A stretch of DNA of 64,000 nucleotides from Paracoccaceae bacterium (lineage in GTDB: Bacteria; Pseudomonadota; Alphaproteobacteria; Rhodobacterales; Rhodobacteraceae), in assembly GCA_028097405.1 (NCBI GenBank), contig JAOHEK010000004.1:1-64000 (forward strand). The letters run 5' to 3'. The notes beneath the pieces are model-generated. The model worked only from the letters and a program-made list of their open reading frames with translations. It had not been told where the DNA came from and ran no database searches. How positions within the stretch are numbered: position 1 is the first letter of the stretch; each line of letters starts with the position of its first letter. Positions 9,039 through 18,184 of the stretch are shown piece by piece. A program made the translations under genes and the position numbers.

Positions 9039-10708
9039 AGCATAAGTCTGCCGAAACCGGCATAGATGACAGTCCCCAAGGCTCCACTTGGGATGGGCGC
9101 CACGCCCGTGTCCCAAATAAACCGCAGTCTTGTTCCGGCGGTTCCCTTAACTTGAAGATCCAGATTATCTACTGAAATGACGTCACCGTCGTTGTAACCT
9201 GCGCCATTGATTGTAACGGTGCCTTCGGTCTCGACCCGGTAGTGGCCTTCAAAGGGCACGCTGATCTGCGCGCCCGTTTCGCTCAAAACGGTCTCTGCAC
9301 CGGCCAACCAAATGGTTCCAGAATAATGGACATACGAACGACGCAACACGGCACGGTCCTCAGGCAGAAGATCGAAAGGCGTGTCACTCTCAACCTCGCC
9401 CATCAGGGCATTCTGCAAGGCGTACCTTTGAGCCAGAAGCAAAGGTGGTTGTTCGTTTTGAATGATGCCCGCAAAAACTGGCTGCCCGGCAGCGCGGTAG
9501 CGCGCCACGCCCCACGAGGACATGAAGAAAGCGGTCTTTGGGAAGGAAGACATTATGCCGAAGCCGTCGATATAGGATATAGGCTTGTCAAAAAGCCGGT
9601 GCACTTCGGCAATGGTCGCGCGCTGCGAGCGGGAATTTTCCGGTGCGATCAGGGCCAGTTGCAGTATAGCTCCGAAAATCATCAAAATCCCGAGCTGCAC
9701 CATTACTTTGGGCGATTTGATACGCTGCGCGCCGATCGCAACCGCGATCATCAAAAGCGGTGCTGCGAAGGGGAAGAAATAGGGAAATGCGTTGCGGTAG
9801 ATTGCGACGCTCAGAACCGGAGCGGCAAAGAGGCAAAGGGTCAATACCAATCGCGACCGACCTAGCGATACAAAACCGATCGCTGCCAGTATGAGTTGCG
9901 GTAGACTGAATAGAACCCAGCTGCGGATCACGTACTGACGTGGAAACAACCCGTCTTGCAGAAACCCAGTTTTGACGGCGTCTTTCGCATTCGTGGACGC
10001 CTCATTGCCGTCTGCTACGGTAACCCCCGACGCGTGCCATGTGTAAAACAGGACCACGAGCCCAGAGGCGACAACCATCGCCACGCAAAGACGCACCACT
10101 GCCGCGCGGTCATTCATACGCCAAATCATAACGCCTAGAAAGGCTGGCAGATAGAGCGCTGACTTGATGGTGACCATAAACGATAAGGCGAGCAGCGCCC
10201 CGACGGCGACAATGTGCAGAAGCGCTAGGCGGGTCGTCATCGCGACCGCAACAGCCGACGTCAATAAGGCGGCGGCAATCGGGTCTGCGCGGAAGCTGCC
10301 GCCATGAGCCAGCACAAAGCCTGAACATAAAAATGCCAGCACTGCCACATTGGCAGAACGCTCGTTTGTAAGATGGTGAGCGATCCGGTGTATCGAAAAA
10401 GACGTCGCCGCAAGACAGCCGATCATGACGACGCGGGCCGCAAAAATCTGTTCCATCTCATGGCCCGGCACTAGCCCGAGCCATGTAAATGCGTGAACGA
10501 AGCCCGTCTGCATGGGACGATCCAACCGACCATCCAGCCAAGCATGAACATGTGACAGAAAGTAAAACTCGTCCCAATTCACGTTGCGTGTGTAAGACAA
10601 AACGCAAAGTGCAAGGAACGCAGCGGCTATGGCCATGCGCTCAAAAGACAGAGCGTAGTTCGCCGGTCCTTGCCGCGCTACGCCTCCATCTATGGTCTGA
10701 TCAACCAT
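9035..10708 (-). CDS. Polytopic glycosyltransferase, GT39/GT-C-like
   Basis: A 557-residue protein with about ten membrane segments in its first 370 residues and a soluble C-terminal part. The first periplasmic loop has NWDEFYFLSHV, placing an acidic residue (D, E) where GT-C enzymes such as ArnT and protein mannosyltransferases keep their catalytic aspartate. Such enzymes use polyprenyl-phosphate sugars as donors on the periplasmic side. That fits the neighbouring GT2 protein, which could make the donor, and the flippase-like protein. The C-terminal 190 residues are beta-rich and unassigned. It overlaps the downstream glycosyltransferase by 4 bp. Confidence 0.8.
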   Translation of the reverse strand: MVDQTIDGGVARQGPANYALSFERMAIAAAFLALCVLSYTRNVNWDEFYFLSHVHAWLDGRLDRPMQTGFVHAFTWLGLVPGHEMEQIFAARVVMIGCLAATSFSIHRIAHHLTNERSANVAVLAFLCSGFVLAHGGSFRADPIAAALLTSAVAVAMTTRLALLHIVAVGALLALSFMVTIKSALYLPAFLGVMIWRMNDRAAVVRLCVAMVVASGLVVLFYTWHASGVTVADGNEASTNAKDAVKTGFLQDGLFPRQYVIRSWVLFSLPQLILAAIGFVSLGRSRLVLTLCLFAAPVLSVAIYRNAFPYFFPFAAPLLMIAVAIGAQRIKSPKVMVQLGILMIFGAILQLALIAPENSRSQRATIAEVHRLFDKPISYIDGFGIMSSFPKTAFFMSSWGVARYRAAGQPVFAGIIQNEQPPLLLAQRYALQNALMGEVESDTPFDLLPEDRAVLRRSYVHYSGTIWLAGAETVLSETGAQISVPFEGHYRVETEGTVTINGAGYNDGDVISVDNLDLQVKGTAGTRLRFIWDTGVAPIPSGALGTVIYAGFGRLML

Positions 10709-10709
10709 G

Positions 10710-11690
10710 CTAGGCGACCTTAGATCGCTCTATACTGGCGACAGAAGCCGGTTTTCTTGTGGTGCGAAGCAGTTCGCGGGCCCGGATGTCTTCAAGAAGG
10801 TTCCGGTTTGTGGCGATCAGGTCCGCAAGAATGCCAACAGCGAACATGATTGTCGCCATGGCAAGCAGCACGCCCGACAACACAAGCGATTGGATGTGCC
10901 CGGCCCCGCCATCGGTTGCGTAAAAATACAAGAAGCGCGAAACGCCCAATATACCCGGAATGGCAAAAAGCGCAAAAATTGAAAGGAAAAAGCGCAGCGG
11001 TGCGTAAATCACAAACACGCGTAGGATTGTGTGCGCGGTCCGGCGCAGATATTCACCCGTCGACCTGAACAGCCGTGACGGGCGGGTAACTCTGTTGACC
11101 CGCACAGGCACCGAGACCATTGGGATGTGCTTGCGACCCGCCTGAATAATAGTCTCAATGGTGTAAGTGTACGTGTTGATGACACAAAGGCGTGCGGCAG
11201 CGTCGCGAGAATATGCACGAAAACCACTTGGCGCATCCGAGATATCGCTCCCGCTGGCCAGACGAACGACCCACGAGCCTACTTTTTGAAGAGCCTTTTT
11301 TAGGGGCGAAAAGTCGTCAATTTCCGAGATCGGGCGCGCGCCAATGACGATCTGCGCTTCACGTTCCAAAATGGGCGCAATCAGGTTTGGAATATCATCG
11401 GCGCAGTATTGATTGTCGGCATCTGTGTTGACGATGATATCAGCGCCCAAAGACAAAGCTTCCTCCACGCCCGCCGTAAACGCACGCGCCAGTCCGACAT
11501 GACTGCTCATCCGCAAGACGTGATCAACGCCAGCTTCGCGTGCGACTGCGACGGTTCGGTCGGTCGAACCATCGTCGATTACCATAATCTCAACGGTGCT
11601 AATTCCGGCGATTTCACGCGGTATAGCTGCCACAGCCTCAGCCAAAGTTTCCTGCTCGTTCAAAGCAGGTATCTGCACGATCAACTTCAT
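10710..11690 (-). CDS. GT2 glycosyltransferase with C-terminal membrane hairpin (DPM/GtrB-like)
   Basis: A 326-residue protein. The GT-A domain opens with VQIPALNEQETLAEAV, has VMVIDDGSTDRT-type UDP-binding residues (IMVIDDGSTDRT), and DADNQY as its DxD-like metal motif. After residue 220 there are two hydrophobic segments (about 225-250 and 265-290), the arrangement of polyprenyl-phosphate sugar synthases. It would make a lipid-linked sugar for the GT-C enzyme encoded next, 1 bp downstream. Upstream lie 118 bp and then the IS6 element, so transcription may depend on an IS-borne promoter. Confidence 0.88.
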   Translation of the reverse strand: MKLIVQIPALNEQETLAEAVAAIPREIAGISTVEIMVIDDGSTDRTVAVAREAGVDHVLRMSSHVGLARAFTAGVEEALSLGADIIVNTDADNQYCADDIPNLIAPILEREAQIVIGARPISEIDDFSPLKKALQKVGSWVVRLASGSDISDAPSGFRAYSRDAAARLCVINTYTYTIETIIQAGRKHIPMVSVPVRVNRVTRPSRLFRSTGEYLRRTAHTILRVFVIYAPLRFFLSIFALFAIPGILGVSRFLYFYATDGGAGHIQSLVLSGVLLAMATIMFAVGILADLIATNRNLLEDIRARELLRTTRKPASVASIERSKVA

Positions 11691-11808
11691 TCCAAGATCC
11701 CTTGCACGGCCGTGAGGCTAATCAGATCGAAAACCTCGGCAAGAGTGTGGCGTAAGAATGATAATTCTGCGGAATTGAGAGCAATGAATAGAAATTTGAT
11801 GCATTACG

Positions 11809-11822
11809 GGTTCTGTCGCAAA
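11809..11822 (+). repeat. IS6 terminal inverted repeat, left
   Basis: Fourteen bases that match 12590-12603 in inverse orientation without mismatch. They lie 40 bp beyond the transposase stop and set the left limit of the element. Confidence 0.85.
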
Positions 11823-11861
11823 CTTTCGGTCCGATCAATAATTGGTCTGATCTTAATTTGC

Positions 11862-12538
11862 TCAAGCAGCGAGACTTGCATAGATCGCGAACGGGCATCC
11901 TGCTCCGAGTTGTCCCTTCCTGATCGTGTGTGCCATTTCGATACCGTTCAAAGTTGCTGCCGCTGATCTTAGCGTCTTAAATCCCGTCATGGGCCTGACG
12001 CGTCTCTTTATGTTGCGGTGGTCCTGATCAACGATATTGTTCAAGTATTTTGAGCGGTAAACTATAACCTGTCGCTGTGAGCCTGCCGTTTTCAATGCTT
12101 CGTTCAGACTTTCGAAAGCCGCTGTATTCGCCCCGCTCTTGTCGATCGCACAAGCCCTTGGCAGACCAATTGAGCCAATCGCCTTGACCAAGAAACGAAG
12201 CGCCGCAGCCTCGTCGCTATGCTCAGACAACATAAATCAAGTGTTTGCACCGCTCGATCCACAGCGCGATAGAGATAACAGCAGCGACCCCGGACCTTCA
12301 CATAGTTCTCGTCAAGGCGCCACGACCGCGCGGTTTGTGCCTTTCGCCGCTGCGCCACGGCCGCCAAGGTAGATGCGTATTTTACAACGCAACGGTTCAA
12401 TGTCGCGTGATCGACACGGACCCCACGCTCGGCCAGAATTTCTTCCAAATCGCGATAGGACACGCCGTATCTGACGTAGAAGAAGACGGCGTGCAGGATA
12501 ACGGTTTTTGGAAATTGCGCGTCTTTGAAAGATAACAT
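11862..12538 (-). pseudogene. IS6-family transposase with a 1-base frameshift
   Basis: DDE-type transposase in two frames. From ATG 12538 the first frame gives the N-terminal HTH region (SFKDAQFPKTVILHAVFFYV, then ATLNRC) and the first catalytic aspartate in RLDENYVKVRG. After QTLD the match to the family jumps to the other frame (MLSEHSDEAAALRFLVK), with the second aspartate in IDKSGAN. Loss of one A from the run at 12234-12236 explains the shift. The third acidic position reads IVDQDH, where IS6 proteins normally have glutamate. Full length would be about 226 residues. It is probably inactive unless supplied in trans. Confidence 0.85.
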
Positions 12539-12589
12539 CGTCTTACCCCATCGACATGTCATGCGAACTGATAGAACATCTCTGCATAG

Positions 12590-12603
12590 TTTGCGACAGA
12601 ACC
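12590..12603 (-). repeat. IS6 terminal inverted repeat, right
   Basis: Inverse of 11809-11822. It directly abuts the truncated glycosyltransferase gene at 12604. Confidence 0.85.
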
Positions 12604-12986
12604 ATCATTTCGAGGATAACCGCTGGCGGGTCCTGAAGATCGACATCAAGCGGAACGACAGCATCACCGGTCGCGTGCGATAAACCTGCGAAAAGAGCGG
12701 CTTCTTTGCCGAAATTGCGCGACAAGGTCACAATAGAGAGCGCAACGCCTTGAGGTGCAGCCGATACGATGCGTGCGGTTGTATCGTCGCTGCTACCATC
12801 ATCAACGAAGACGATTTCTAAGTCGATTTCGACAAGGACTTCGCTGACTATGGGGGCAAGATCGTCGAAGAATGGCTGGATGGCCGCTGCCTCGTTATAG
12901 ACCGGTACCACCAAAGACAGCACCGGACGCGCGGGCAGGTCAAGCGGCGTAATTCTGTCGTCTCTTACTGTTTGCACGATGCCCAT
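12604..12986 (-). pseudogene. GT2 glycosyltransferase, 3' part removed at the IS6 junction
   Basis: The first about 127 codons of a DPM1/GtrB-like GT2 enzyme remain: LSLVVPVYNEAAAIQPFF, EIVFVDDGSSDDTTARIV, LSRNFGKEAALFAG and the DVDLQDPP metal site. The frame then enters the IS6 end at 12603 and stops 19 codons later. The C-terminal acceptor half and membrane hairpin are missing and are not found on the other side of the IS. It belongs functionally with the glycan cluster at 6091-11690. ATG 12986 is the likely start. Confidence 0.85.
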
Positions 12987-13339
12987 CGATCAATAGAAAG
13001 CTCGCAGAGAACGCCCAACAGGACGGGGTCGCTGCATGCGATAACTCTGCTTCCAGTAGAAATATGGCGACAATAAGTAAATTGATGGACGGTGCGGCCA
13101 AATTCCAAGCATTGTTGATAAAATCAATGCAAAAGATGCTGTCTGACGCCTGCAAACCGGTGGTTGCTAGGAAATTGAGACTGTTCCTTAAGGCGCTTGT
13201 AGACCGCGCAGACCGCCTTAAGCTGGTGTCTACTGACAGTGCCATCCCGACATGAGAGGTGTGCGGCGTGAGACAGAAGTTGACGGCTGTAAACTCAGGG
13301 GTTGGACAGGCGCACCCCAAGCGGGATGCGCCAAAAAGC
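12987..13339. other. Intergenic stretch with no recognisable gene
   Basis: About 350 bp between the truncated glycosyltransferase and the binding-protein gene. Open frames exist on both strands (for example minus 12940-13320) but none has a recognisable family signature or a convincing ribosome site. An imperfect hairpin at about 13308-13331 (GGCGCA/TGCGCC arms) lies just beyond the binding-protein stop; it lacks a following T-run on the minus strand, so I do not call it a terminator. Confidence 0.5.
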
Positions 13340-14587
13340 TTACTGGTCCAGTTCTAGAACCGCTTCGCCATCAATCAACGTGACGCGCTCAAGGTTTTCG
13401 CCATCTGCCCAGCGGAATATGCCGAAGATACCCGCGACAACGCCAGTATCCGTATATTCCATTGTTCCCGTCACACCATCATAGTTGATGTCTTTGCCAT
13501 CGCGAATAGCAGCGATTCCGTCGGCGTAAGTGTAGACAACCTCGCCGTCGCCGCCGGTTACGTCATACATGGCTTGGGTCCAGCCATCGCCTTTAAGATC
13601 ACCCGACTTCTCGATAGCCAGTGCCGTTGCAACCAGAAGATCGAAGTACTGGATTGCATAGGAATTCGCGACGTCACCGATCTTTTCGGCGTGGGGCGAA
13701 GCTTCGGCTTGCGGTTTGTAATAATCCCAAGCGGGCCCTTCGGCATTCGAGAAGGCTGCGAGCGTGACGCTTTCGTGCTTGGCCACGGCGTCGGTTGTGG
13801 CAGTTTGAATGAAGCCAGGTTCTTGCCACTCAGACGTACCGACGATGAACCACGAGTTGCCCGCTTCGGCGGCATTTTTGACGAACGCACCACCATCCGC
13901 AGGCGCCGAGAAGATGATCACGGCTTCTGGCTCGAGGTTGCTGATGCGGCTGACGACCGAGCGATAGTTGGGCTGGTTGGGCTGGATGTCGATGACTTCC
14001 AGAACCTCGATGCCCAGTTTCTCGGCAGCTCCAACGGCGGCATTTTTCTGAAGCTGTGAACCGGCAGCTTCAGTGGCGACCAAGACGACCTTCTGCTTAC
14101 CGGCTTCTTTGGCGTAGAGAAGTGCTGCAGAACCTTGCGCGCTGTCCATGGGAGAACCGCGAAACAGGGGTTCTTCGGCGCTGCCGCCAAACTCGGCTTC
14201 GATCGCACCACCATGTACAGAGGGCATGATCGGGCCACCGTCACTGGCTTGCTTGTCCAGCATGTAGTCGCGGTAGGACATATAGTTGTGGGCGGCGTTC
14301 AAAAGAATGTCGATGCCGTCGCTGTCGATCAGTTTGCGGGCGGCACGCGCTTCGCCGATGGTGCCGATGTCCTGATGGATTGGGACAAGTTTGCGACCCA
14401 GTGGTGGATCTTCGTTGATGACATCAAGCGACATATCTGTCACCGCATCGAAGAATTCGCCAAAGCCACCAAATTCACCCGTGTGGTAAGTTAGGTGTCC
14501 AACCTTGATGTCTTGGGCAAGCGCGGAACCTGCCGAAAACGCAAGGCCGGCTGCTAGCATCAAGCTAGTTTTAGTTATTGAAATCAT
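13340..14587 (-). CDS. ABC transporter periplasmic binding protein, LivK-like (Peripla_BP_6)
   Basis: A 415-residue periplasmic binding protein. The N-terminus is a typical Sec signal: MISITK, a hydrophobic core, then SGSALAQD with cleavage likely after ALA. The mature part has the two-lobed LivK-type pattern (VGHLTYHTGEFGGFGEFF, IDILLNAAHNY, KQKVVLVATEAAGSQLQ, PEAVIIFSAPADGGAFV). It follows livH-livM-livG-livF on the same strand, so it delivers substrate to that permease. A strong GGGAGG site precedes ATG 14587. The ligand is not predictable; the family takes up branched-chain amino acids, amides and many carboxylates. Confidence 0.92.
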   Translation of the reverse strand: MISITKTSLMLAAGLAFSAGSALAQDIKVGHLTYHTGEFGGFGEFFDAVTDMSLDVINEDPPLGRKLVPIHQDIGTIGEARAARKLIDSDGIDILLNAAHNYMSYRDYMLDKQASDGGPIMPSVHGGAIEAEFGGSAEEPLFRGSPMDSAQGSAALLYAKEAGKQKVVLVATEAAGSQLQKNAAVGAAEKLGIEVLEVIDIQPNQPNYRSVVSRISNLEPEAVIIFSAPADGGAFVKNAAEAGNSWFIVGTSEWQEPGFIQTATTDAVAKHESVTLAAFSNAEGPAWDYYKPQAEASPHAEKIGDVANSYAIQYFDLLVATALAIEKSGDLKGDGWTQAMYDVTGGDGEVVYTYADGIAAIRDGKDINYDGVTGTMEYTDTGVVAGIFGIFRWADGENLERVTLIDGEAVLELDQ

Positions 14588-14615
14588 TTGATTTCCTCCC
14601 TTTGAGTTAGTGAAA

Positions 14616-14631
14616 ACGCCCGCCTGGGCGT
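14616..14631 (-). terminator. Stem-loop between livF and the binding-protein gene
   Basis: On the minus strand ACGCCC-AGGC-GGGCGT folds as a 6-bp stem with a 4-base loop and is followed by TTTT. It lies at the livF stop and just upstream of the ribosome site of the binding-protein gene. It may terminate or attenuate the livHMGF transcript, or protect a more abundant binding-protein mRNA; which is not decidable from sequence. Confidence 0.5.
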
Positions 14632-15323
14632 CAGATGTGGTACGCCTCCATCAACTTCTTACGATTGAGCGATTTGGCGTCTTCAAGAAGGTGTTGCTGA
14701 CCAAGGCTGAGAACCAGCACGCGGTCGGCGACCTCCAAGGTCTTTACGGCGTTCTGCTCGGCAAGAATGATCGAGACGCCACGGTTTGCGCGGGCATCGG
14801 CGATCTTCTCGAATAGGATATCTACGAAAAGCGGTGACAGGCCTGCCGAAGGCTCATCCAGAAGGATCAGTTTGGGATCCTGCATCAGAGCGCGGCCCAC
14901 GGCGAGCATCTGACCTTCACCACCCGATAGGCTGCCTGCGGCCTGATCTTTGCGGTCGGCGAGACGGGGGAACAGGTCGTAGACCTCGGCAAGACGTTCT
15001 TCTTTGGGGCGCGTACCCACCAAACCGCCAAGCGACAGGTTCTCGGCCACTGAAAGATCGGGGAAGACGTTCCTTTCCTGCGGCACATAGGCGATCCCTT
15101 GGGCCGTCAGATCGTAGGCTGGCGTTTCCGTCACATCCTGATCTTGGAACGACAGGCTGCCCGCGCGCAGTGGCAATAGTTTGGCGAGCGTCATCAGAAG
15201 GGTGGATTTGCCTGCTCCATTGGCGCCTAGGACGGCAAAAATCTCGCTTTCGACGGTGAAGTTGATGTCGTGCAGGACGTCTACATCGCCGTAACCGGAT
15301 GACAGGTTTCTGACCTCAAGCAT
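14631..15323 (-). CDS. livF: Branched-chain-type ABC transporter ATP-binding protein LivF
   Basis: A 230-residue ABC ATPase of the LivF type. Walker A is GANGAGKST, the Q-loop region is YVPQERNVFPDLSV, the signature is LSGGEGQ and Walker B is KLILLDEPSAGL. Length and the short LivF-type C-terminus (KLMEAYHI) fit. It pairs with LivG, encoded 3 bp upstream on the same strand, to drive the LivH/LivM channel. Confidence 0.93.
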   Translation of the reverse strand: MLEVRNLSSGYGDVDVLHDINFTVESEIFAVLGANGAGKSTLLMTLAKLLPLRAGSLSFQDQDVTETPAYDLTAQGIAYVPQERNVFPDLSVAENLSLGGLVGTRPKEERLAEVYDLFPRLADRKDQAAGSLSGGEGQMLAVGRALMQDPKLILLDEPSAGLSPLFVDILFEKIADARANRGVSIILAEQNAVKTLEVADRVLVLSLGQQHLLEDAKSLNRKKLMEAYHI

Positions 15324-15326
15324 CGC

Positions 15327-16076
15327 TCACACCCCCATGTACTTTTCGGCGACGACGCGATTTTTTTTCACATCTTTCGGGGTGCCGTGAAACAGGATCG
15401 CGCCTTCGGACAAGAAGTGCACGTATTTGCAATGCTTCCAGATCAGTTCCAAATCGTGTTCGACGATGACGACGGTCATTTCCTTGGATTTGACCTTTTC
15501 GCCGACCATTTTCATAACCTCGTTGGTCACGTCTTCGGGCAGGCCAGCGGTTGGTTCGTCCATCAGCAGCATCTTTGGTTTGAAGATCATGCAGCGCAGG
15601 ATATCGAGTAGCTTTTTCTCGCCTCCCGATTTGGCGAAACCGTCTGGGTCTTCGAACTTGAACCGGTCCAGATAGCCGTCGATGTCAGCCTCAATCGCGT
15701 CGTCCTGTTCCGAACCTGTCAGAACCCCGCGATAGGTTTCATCCGCATGAGATGTGGCAGCCAAGCGCAGACTGTCGCGGATCGTCAGGCTTTCAAAGCC
15801 CTGAATGCGTTGGTTGGTCTTGACCAGCCCAAGACGCGCCACGTCGTGAGATTGCAGGGCATTCAAAGTGTGCAGGTCGGTATCGTCTTCAAGCGAGACA
15901 GTGCCGGTTGAGGGGGCAATGCGGCGGGTCAAAAGCCCCATCATCGTGGATTTGCCTGCGCCATTTGGGCCGATCAACCCTTCAAGCCCGTGTTCGCCCA
16001 AAGTGCCGTCGGGGACGTTCAGGACGGGGTGGCCCGAGTGGTAGGACTTGGTCAGGTTCTGCATGTGAAGTTTCAT
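15327..16076 (-). CDS. livG: Branched-chain-type ABC transporter ATP-binding protein LivG
   Basis: A 249-residue ABC ATPase of the LivG type. Walker A is GPNGAGKSTMMG. The signature is SGGEKKLL, slightly unlike the usual SGGQ, and Walker B is KMLLMDEPTAGLPE. The C-terminus has the LivG-type VVAEKYMGV ending. ATG 16076 overlaps the livM stop as ATGA; longer starts would lie inside livM. Confidence 0.92.
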   Translation of the reverse strand: MKLHMQNLTKSYHSGHPVLNVPDGTLGEHGLEGLIGPNGAGKSTMMGLLTRRIAPSTGTVSLEDDTDLHTLNALQSHDVARLGLVKTNQRIQGFESLTIRDSLRLAATSHADETYRGVLTGSEQDDAIEADIDGYLDRFKFEDPDGFAKSGGEKKLLDILRCMIFKPKMLLMDEPTAGLPEDVTNEVMKMVGEKVKSKEMTVVIVEHDLELIWKHCKYVHFLSEGAILFHGTPKDVKKNRVVAEKYMGV

Positions 16077-17077
16077 GCGTCGTCGTCTTTCTTGGCACGG
16101 GCGGCAAGGCTTTCGAAGCCTTTCGCGATCCAAGACAAACCTGTCACCACTGCCGTTATGGATGCGGCGATGGCGCCGAGTGATCCGATTAGGATGTCGC
16201 GAGGTTCTGTATCGCGGTCGAGAAGGCCGGTTGGTCTGTAAAGCAGAACTGCAACCAAGAGTGCTCCGTATAGGAACAGCTTTATATTAGGCACTAACAC
16301 AGCGAATTCGGGGCTGACGGGGGCATAGGTTTCGATGAAGATGTCGAAGATGCCGAAGGTTATGAATACGCCGATCATACCGCCCAAAGCGTGTTCCTTG
16401 CCGCCAAGCACCAAAGAAATCCAGACCGCGAAGGTGATGGATGGCACGATCATGTTGGGCGTCAGGAACTGGTTTAGGGCAGCAGAGAGGCCACCCAAGA
16501 TACCCATGATCGTCGCGGTGATCGTGAAGGCCCGAAGTTTGACACGGAAGGTATCCTTGCCAAGTGAGGCTGCCAGTTCTTCATTATCACGGATGGCAAC
16601 CATCAGACGCCCCAAGCGCGATTTGTGAAGCCGCATGAGGTAAATTTGTGCACCAATGACGAAGGCCAGCAGGATGACGAAGTGCAGGATTTCTTCGGCC
16701 TCAAAAACGCGCAGCGGATATCGGATGGTGCCAAGCCCGACGACACCCATGGTAGCCCATTTTTCGGTGACGATCAGCAGAGCGACGATGGCAGAAAAGG
16801 CGATCGTGGCGCATAAAATTGCTTGTCGTTCAAGCCTGAGGATCAGGTGGCCAAGGCCATAGCTGATGACGGCCAAAAGAACCGATGACAGGACCATGGC
16901 ATCGATGAACGACATCGAAAGTTGCACTTGAAGAACGCCGACAAAGTACATGCCGAAACCCCAAAAGCCGACAACGCCGAAATTGGGGATTCCCAGTAGG
17001 CCGAACTGGACATGCAGCATTTGCGCCAGCCCGACATAAACCAGCAAAAGCGAGAGAGAGAATAGTAGGTATGCCAT
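16073..17077 (-). CDS. livM: Branched-chain-type ABC transporter permease LivM
   Basis: A 334-residue polytopic permease with eight to nine hydrophobic segments. The conserved LivM region is RLGRLMVAIRDNEELAASLG followed by ITATIMGILGGLSAAL and the coupling-helix-like LVLGGKEHALGGMIG. ATG 17077 shares its A with the livH stop (TGATG); the sequence before it is out-of-frame livH. It forms the membrane channel with LivH. Confidence 0.92.
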   Translation of the reverse strand: MAYLLFSLSLLLVYVGLAQMLHVQFGLLGIPNFGVVGFWGFGMYFVGVLQVQLSMSFIDAMVLSSVLLAVISYGLGHLILRLERQAILCATIAFSAIVALLIVTEKWATMGVVGLGTIRYPLRVFEAEEILHFVILLAFVIGAQIYLMRLHKSRLGRLMVAIRDNEELAASLGKDTFRVKLRAFTITATIMGILGGLSAALNQFLTPNMIVPSITFAVWISLVLGGKEHALGGMIGVFITFGIFDIFIETYAPVSPEFAVLVPNIKLFLYGALLVAVLLYRPTGLLDRDTEPRDILIGSLGAIAASITAVVTGLSWIAKGFESLAARAKKDDDA

Positions 17078-17931
17078 CAGGCCATCTTTCCTCTGCGTTG
17101 CCAAAGGATCAGGATGAAGGCCACCAACAGCACGACTTCTGCATAAAGCGGTTTGGAAATTAGGGTGATAAAGGACGTGAGGATGCCAGCGACGATACTG
17201 GCAACCAGCGCGCCGCGAACCGAGCCAACGCCTGCAACGATCGACACCATGATGGTGATCAGGATCAGGTTCCAACCCATCTGAGGGTTAGCAAGCGCAA
17301 AAACACCCGAGAAGATGCCCGAAAGGCCACCCGCGACGCCGGCGATGAACCAGACTTTGACCGAGACTTTGTGTGGGTTGATGCCGCTGACTTGGGCCAA
17401 ATCTTCGTTGTTGGCGAGGCCTCGGATAACTTCTCCAAAGTTCGTCTTATAAATCAGCCAATAGAGGTTCAGAGCGAAGATGATTACAAGGATCAGCGCG
17501 ATCAGCTGCAGGTTCGTCGCACCCAGACCCATGAAGTTGTAAAACCCGATGGGCGGTTCGTTGAGATAGGCGTTTTCCGCACCGACGAACAGAACAAGCC
17601 CATAGCGCAGCATGAAGGATAGCCCGACGGATAAGATGATCATTTCCGAGGGTTTGACGCCACGGTTCAAGGCAGGGCGGAAGATAAAGAGGTAGGATGC
17701 AACACTGAGGCAACCGGCAAGAAGGGCGGCGGGCACGATCGCAACATAGAAGTTCAGCCCAAACCCTACGTTTAGCATCACGGCGAAATAGGCTCCGAAG
17801 GTCATGTTCTCGCCGTAGGCGAAGTTGATGAACCCGTTTAGGTAATAGATTAAGGTGAACCCCATGGCCGCAAGGATAAGGGGTGATGCCTCTAGCAGAC
17901 CGATAAAGATCGAATCTCTTACAATCCACAT
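17077..17931 (-). CDS. livH: Branched-chain-type ABC transporter permease LivH
   Basis: A 284-residue polytopic permease, first gene of the livHMGF-binding-protein operon. LivH features are GFTLIYYLNGFINFAYGENM near the N-terminus, FGEVIRGLANNEDLAQVSGI in the cytoplasmic loop and IVAGVGSVRGALVASIVAGI near the end. A GGGAGG ribosome site precedes ATG 17931. The 253 bp upstream separate it from the divergently transcribed repeat-protein gene and should hold the promoters of both. Confidence 0.93.
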   Translation of the reverse strand: MWIVRDSIFIGLLEASPLILAAMGFTLIYYLNGFINFAYGENMTFGAYFAVMLNVGFGLNFYVAIVPAALLAGCLSVASYLFIFRPALNRGVKPSEMIILSVGLSFMLRYGLVLFVGAENAYLNEPPIGFYNFMGLGATNLQLIALILVIIFALNLYWLIYKTNFGEVIRGLANNEDLAQVSGINPHKVSVKVWFIAGVAGGLSGIFSGVFALANPQMGWNLILITIMVSIVAGVGSVRGALVASIVAGILTSFITLISKPLYAEVVLLVAFILILWQRRGKMA

Positions 17932-18184
17932 GGTCCGCTGATCCTCCCGTAACAGAATGCGGCCTTTGCCGTCATTGATTTTTAGAAGGTTGGTTTGGTG
18001 GGTGAATTAAGCAATTTCGCTGAGAGGGGTGAAATGCCTTAGCGTCTGATAATGTGTGCGAAGGACTACCGTGCCGTTGCGAAAAATCGGATGACGTAAC
18101 CGAGCGTCTTGAAATTCGCGCGCCCGGGTGCCCAAATGCACAGTTTTCCTTAAGATTGCTCCGAAAGATAGGGGAGCAAAGCAC
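17932..18184. promoter_or_regulatory. Divergent intergenic region between livH and the repeat-protein gene
   Basis: A 253-bp stretch with no gene. Both flanking genes read away from it, so it should carry two promoters. I see no clear operator palindrome. A ribosome site (AGGGGAG, about 18170-18177) serves the plus-strand gene. Confidence 0.45.

Larger units (their letters stand above)
11809..12603 (-). mobile_element. IS6-family (IS26-like) insertion sequence, 795 bp
   Basis: A complete element in outline. Terminal inverted repeats are perfect over 14 bases (GGTTCTGTCGCAAA at 11809-11822 and its complement at 12590-12603), and one transposase frame runs on the minus strand. No 8-bp target duplication is present: the flanks are GCATTACG and ATCATTTC. 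The right flank is inside a glycosyltransferase gene whose remainder is absent on the left. The element therefore seems to have taken part in a deletion or replicon fusion after insertion. Confidence 0.9.

Noticed and set aside
12940-13320. 126-codon minus-strand frame upstream of the truncated GT2
   Set aside because: No recognisable family, no ribosome site, overlaps the GT2 start, and ends out of frame with it.
13308-13331. Terminator after the first binding-protein gene
   Set aside because: A stem exists, but the T-run is before it rather than after it on the minus strand, so it does not fit an intrinsic terminator.
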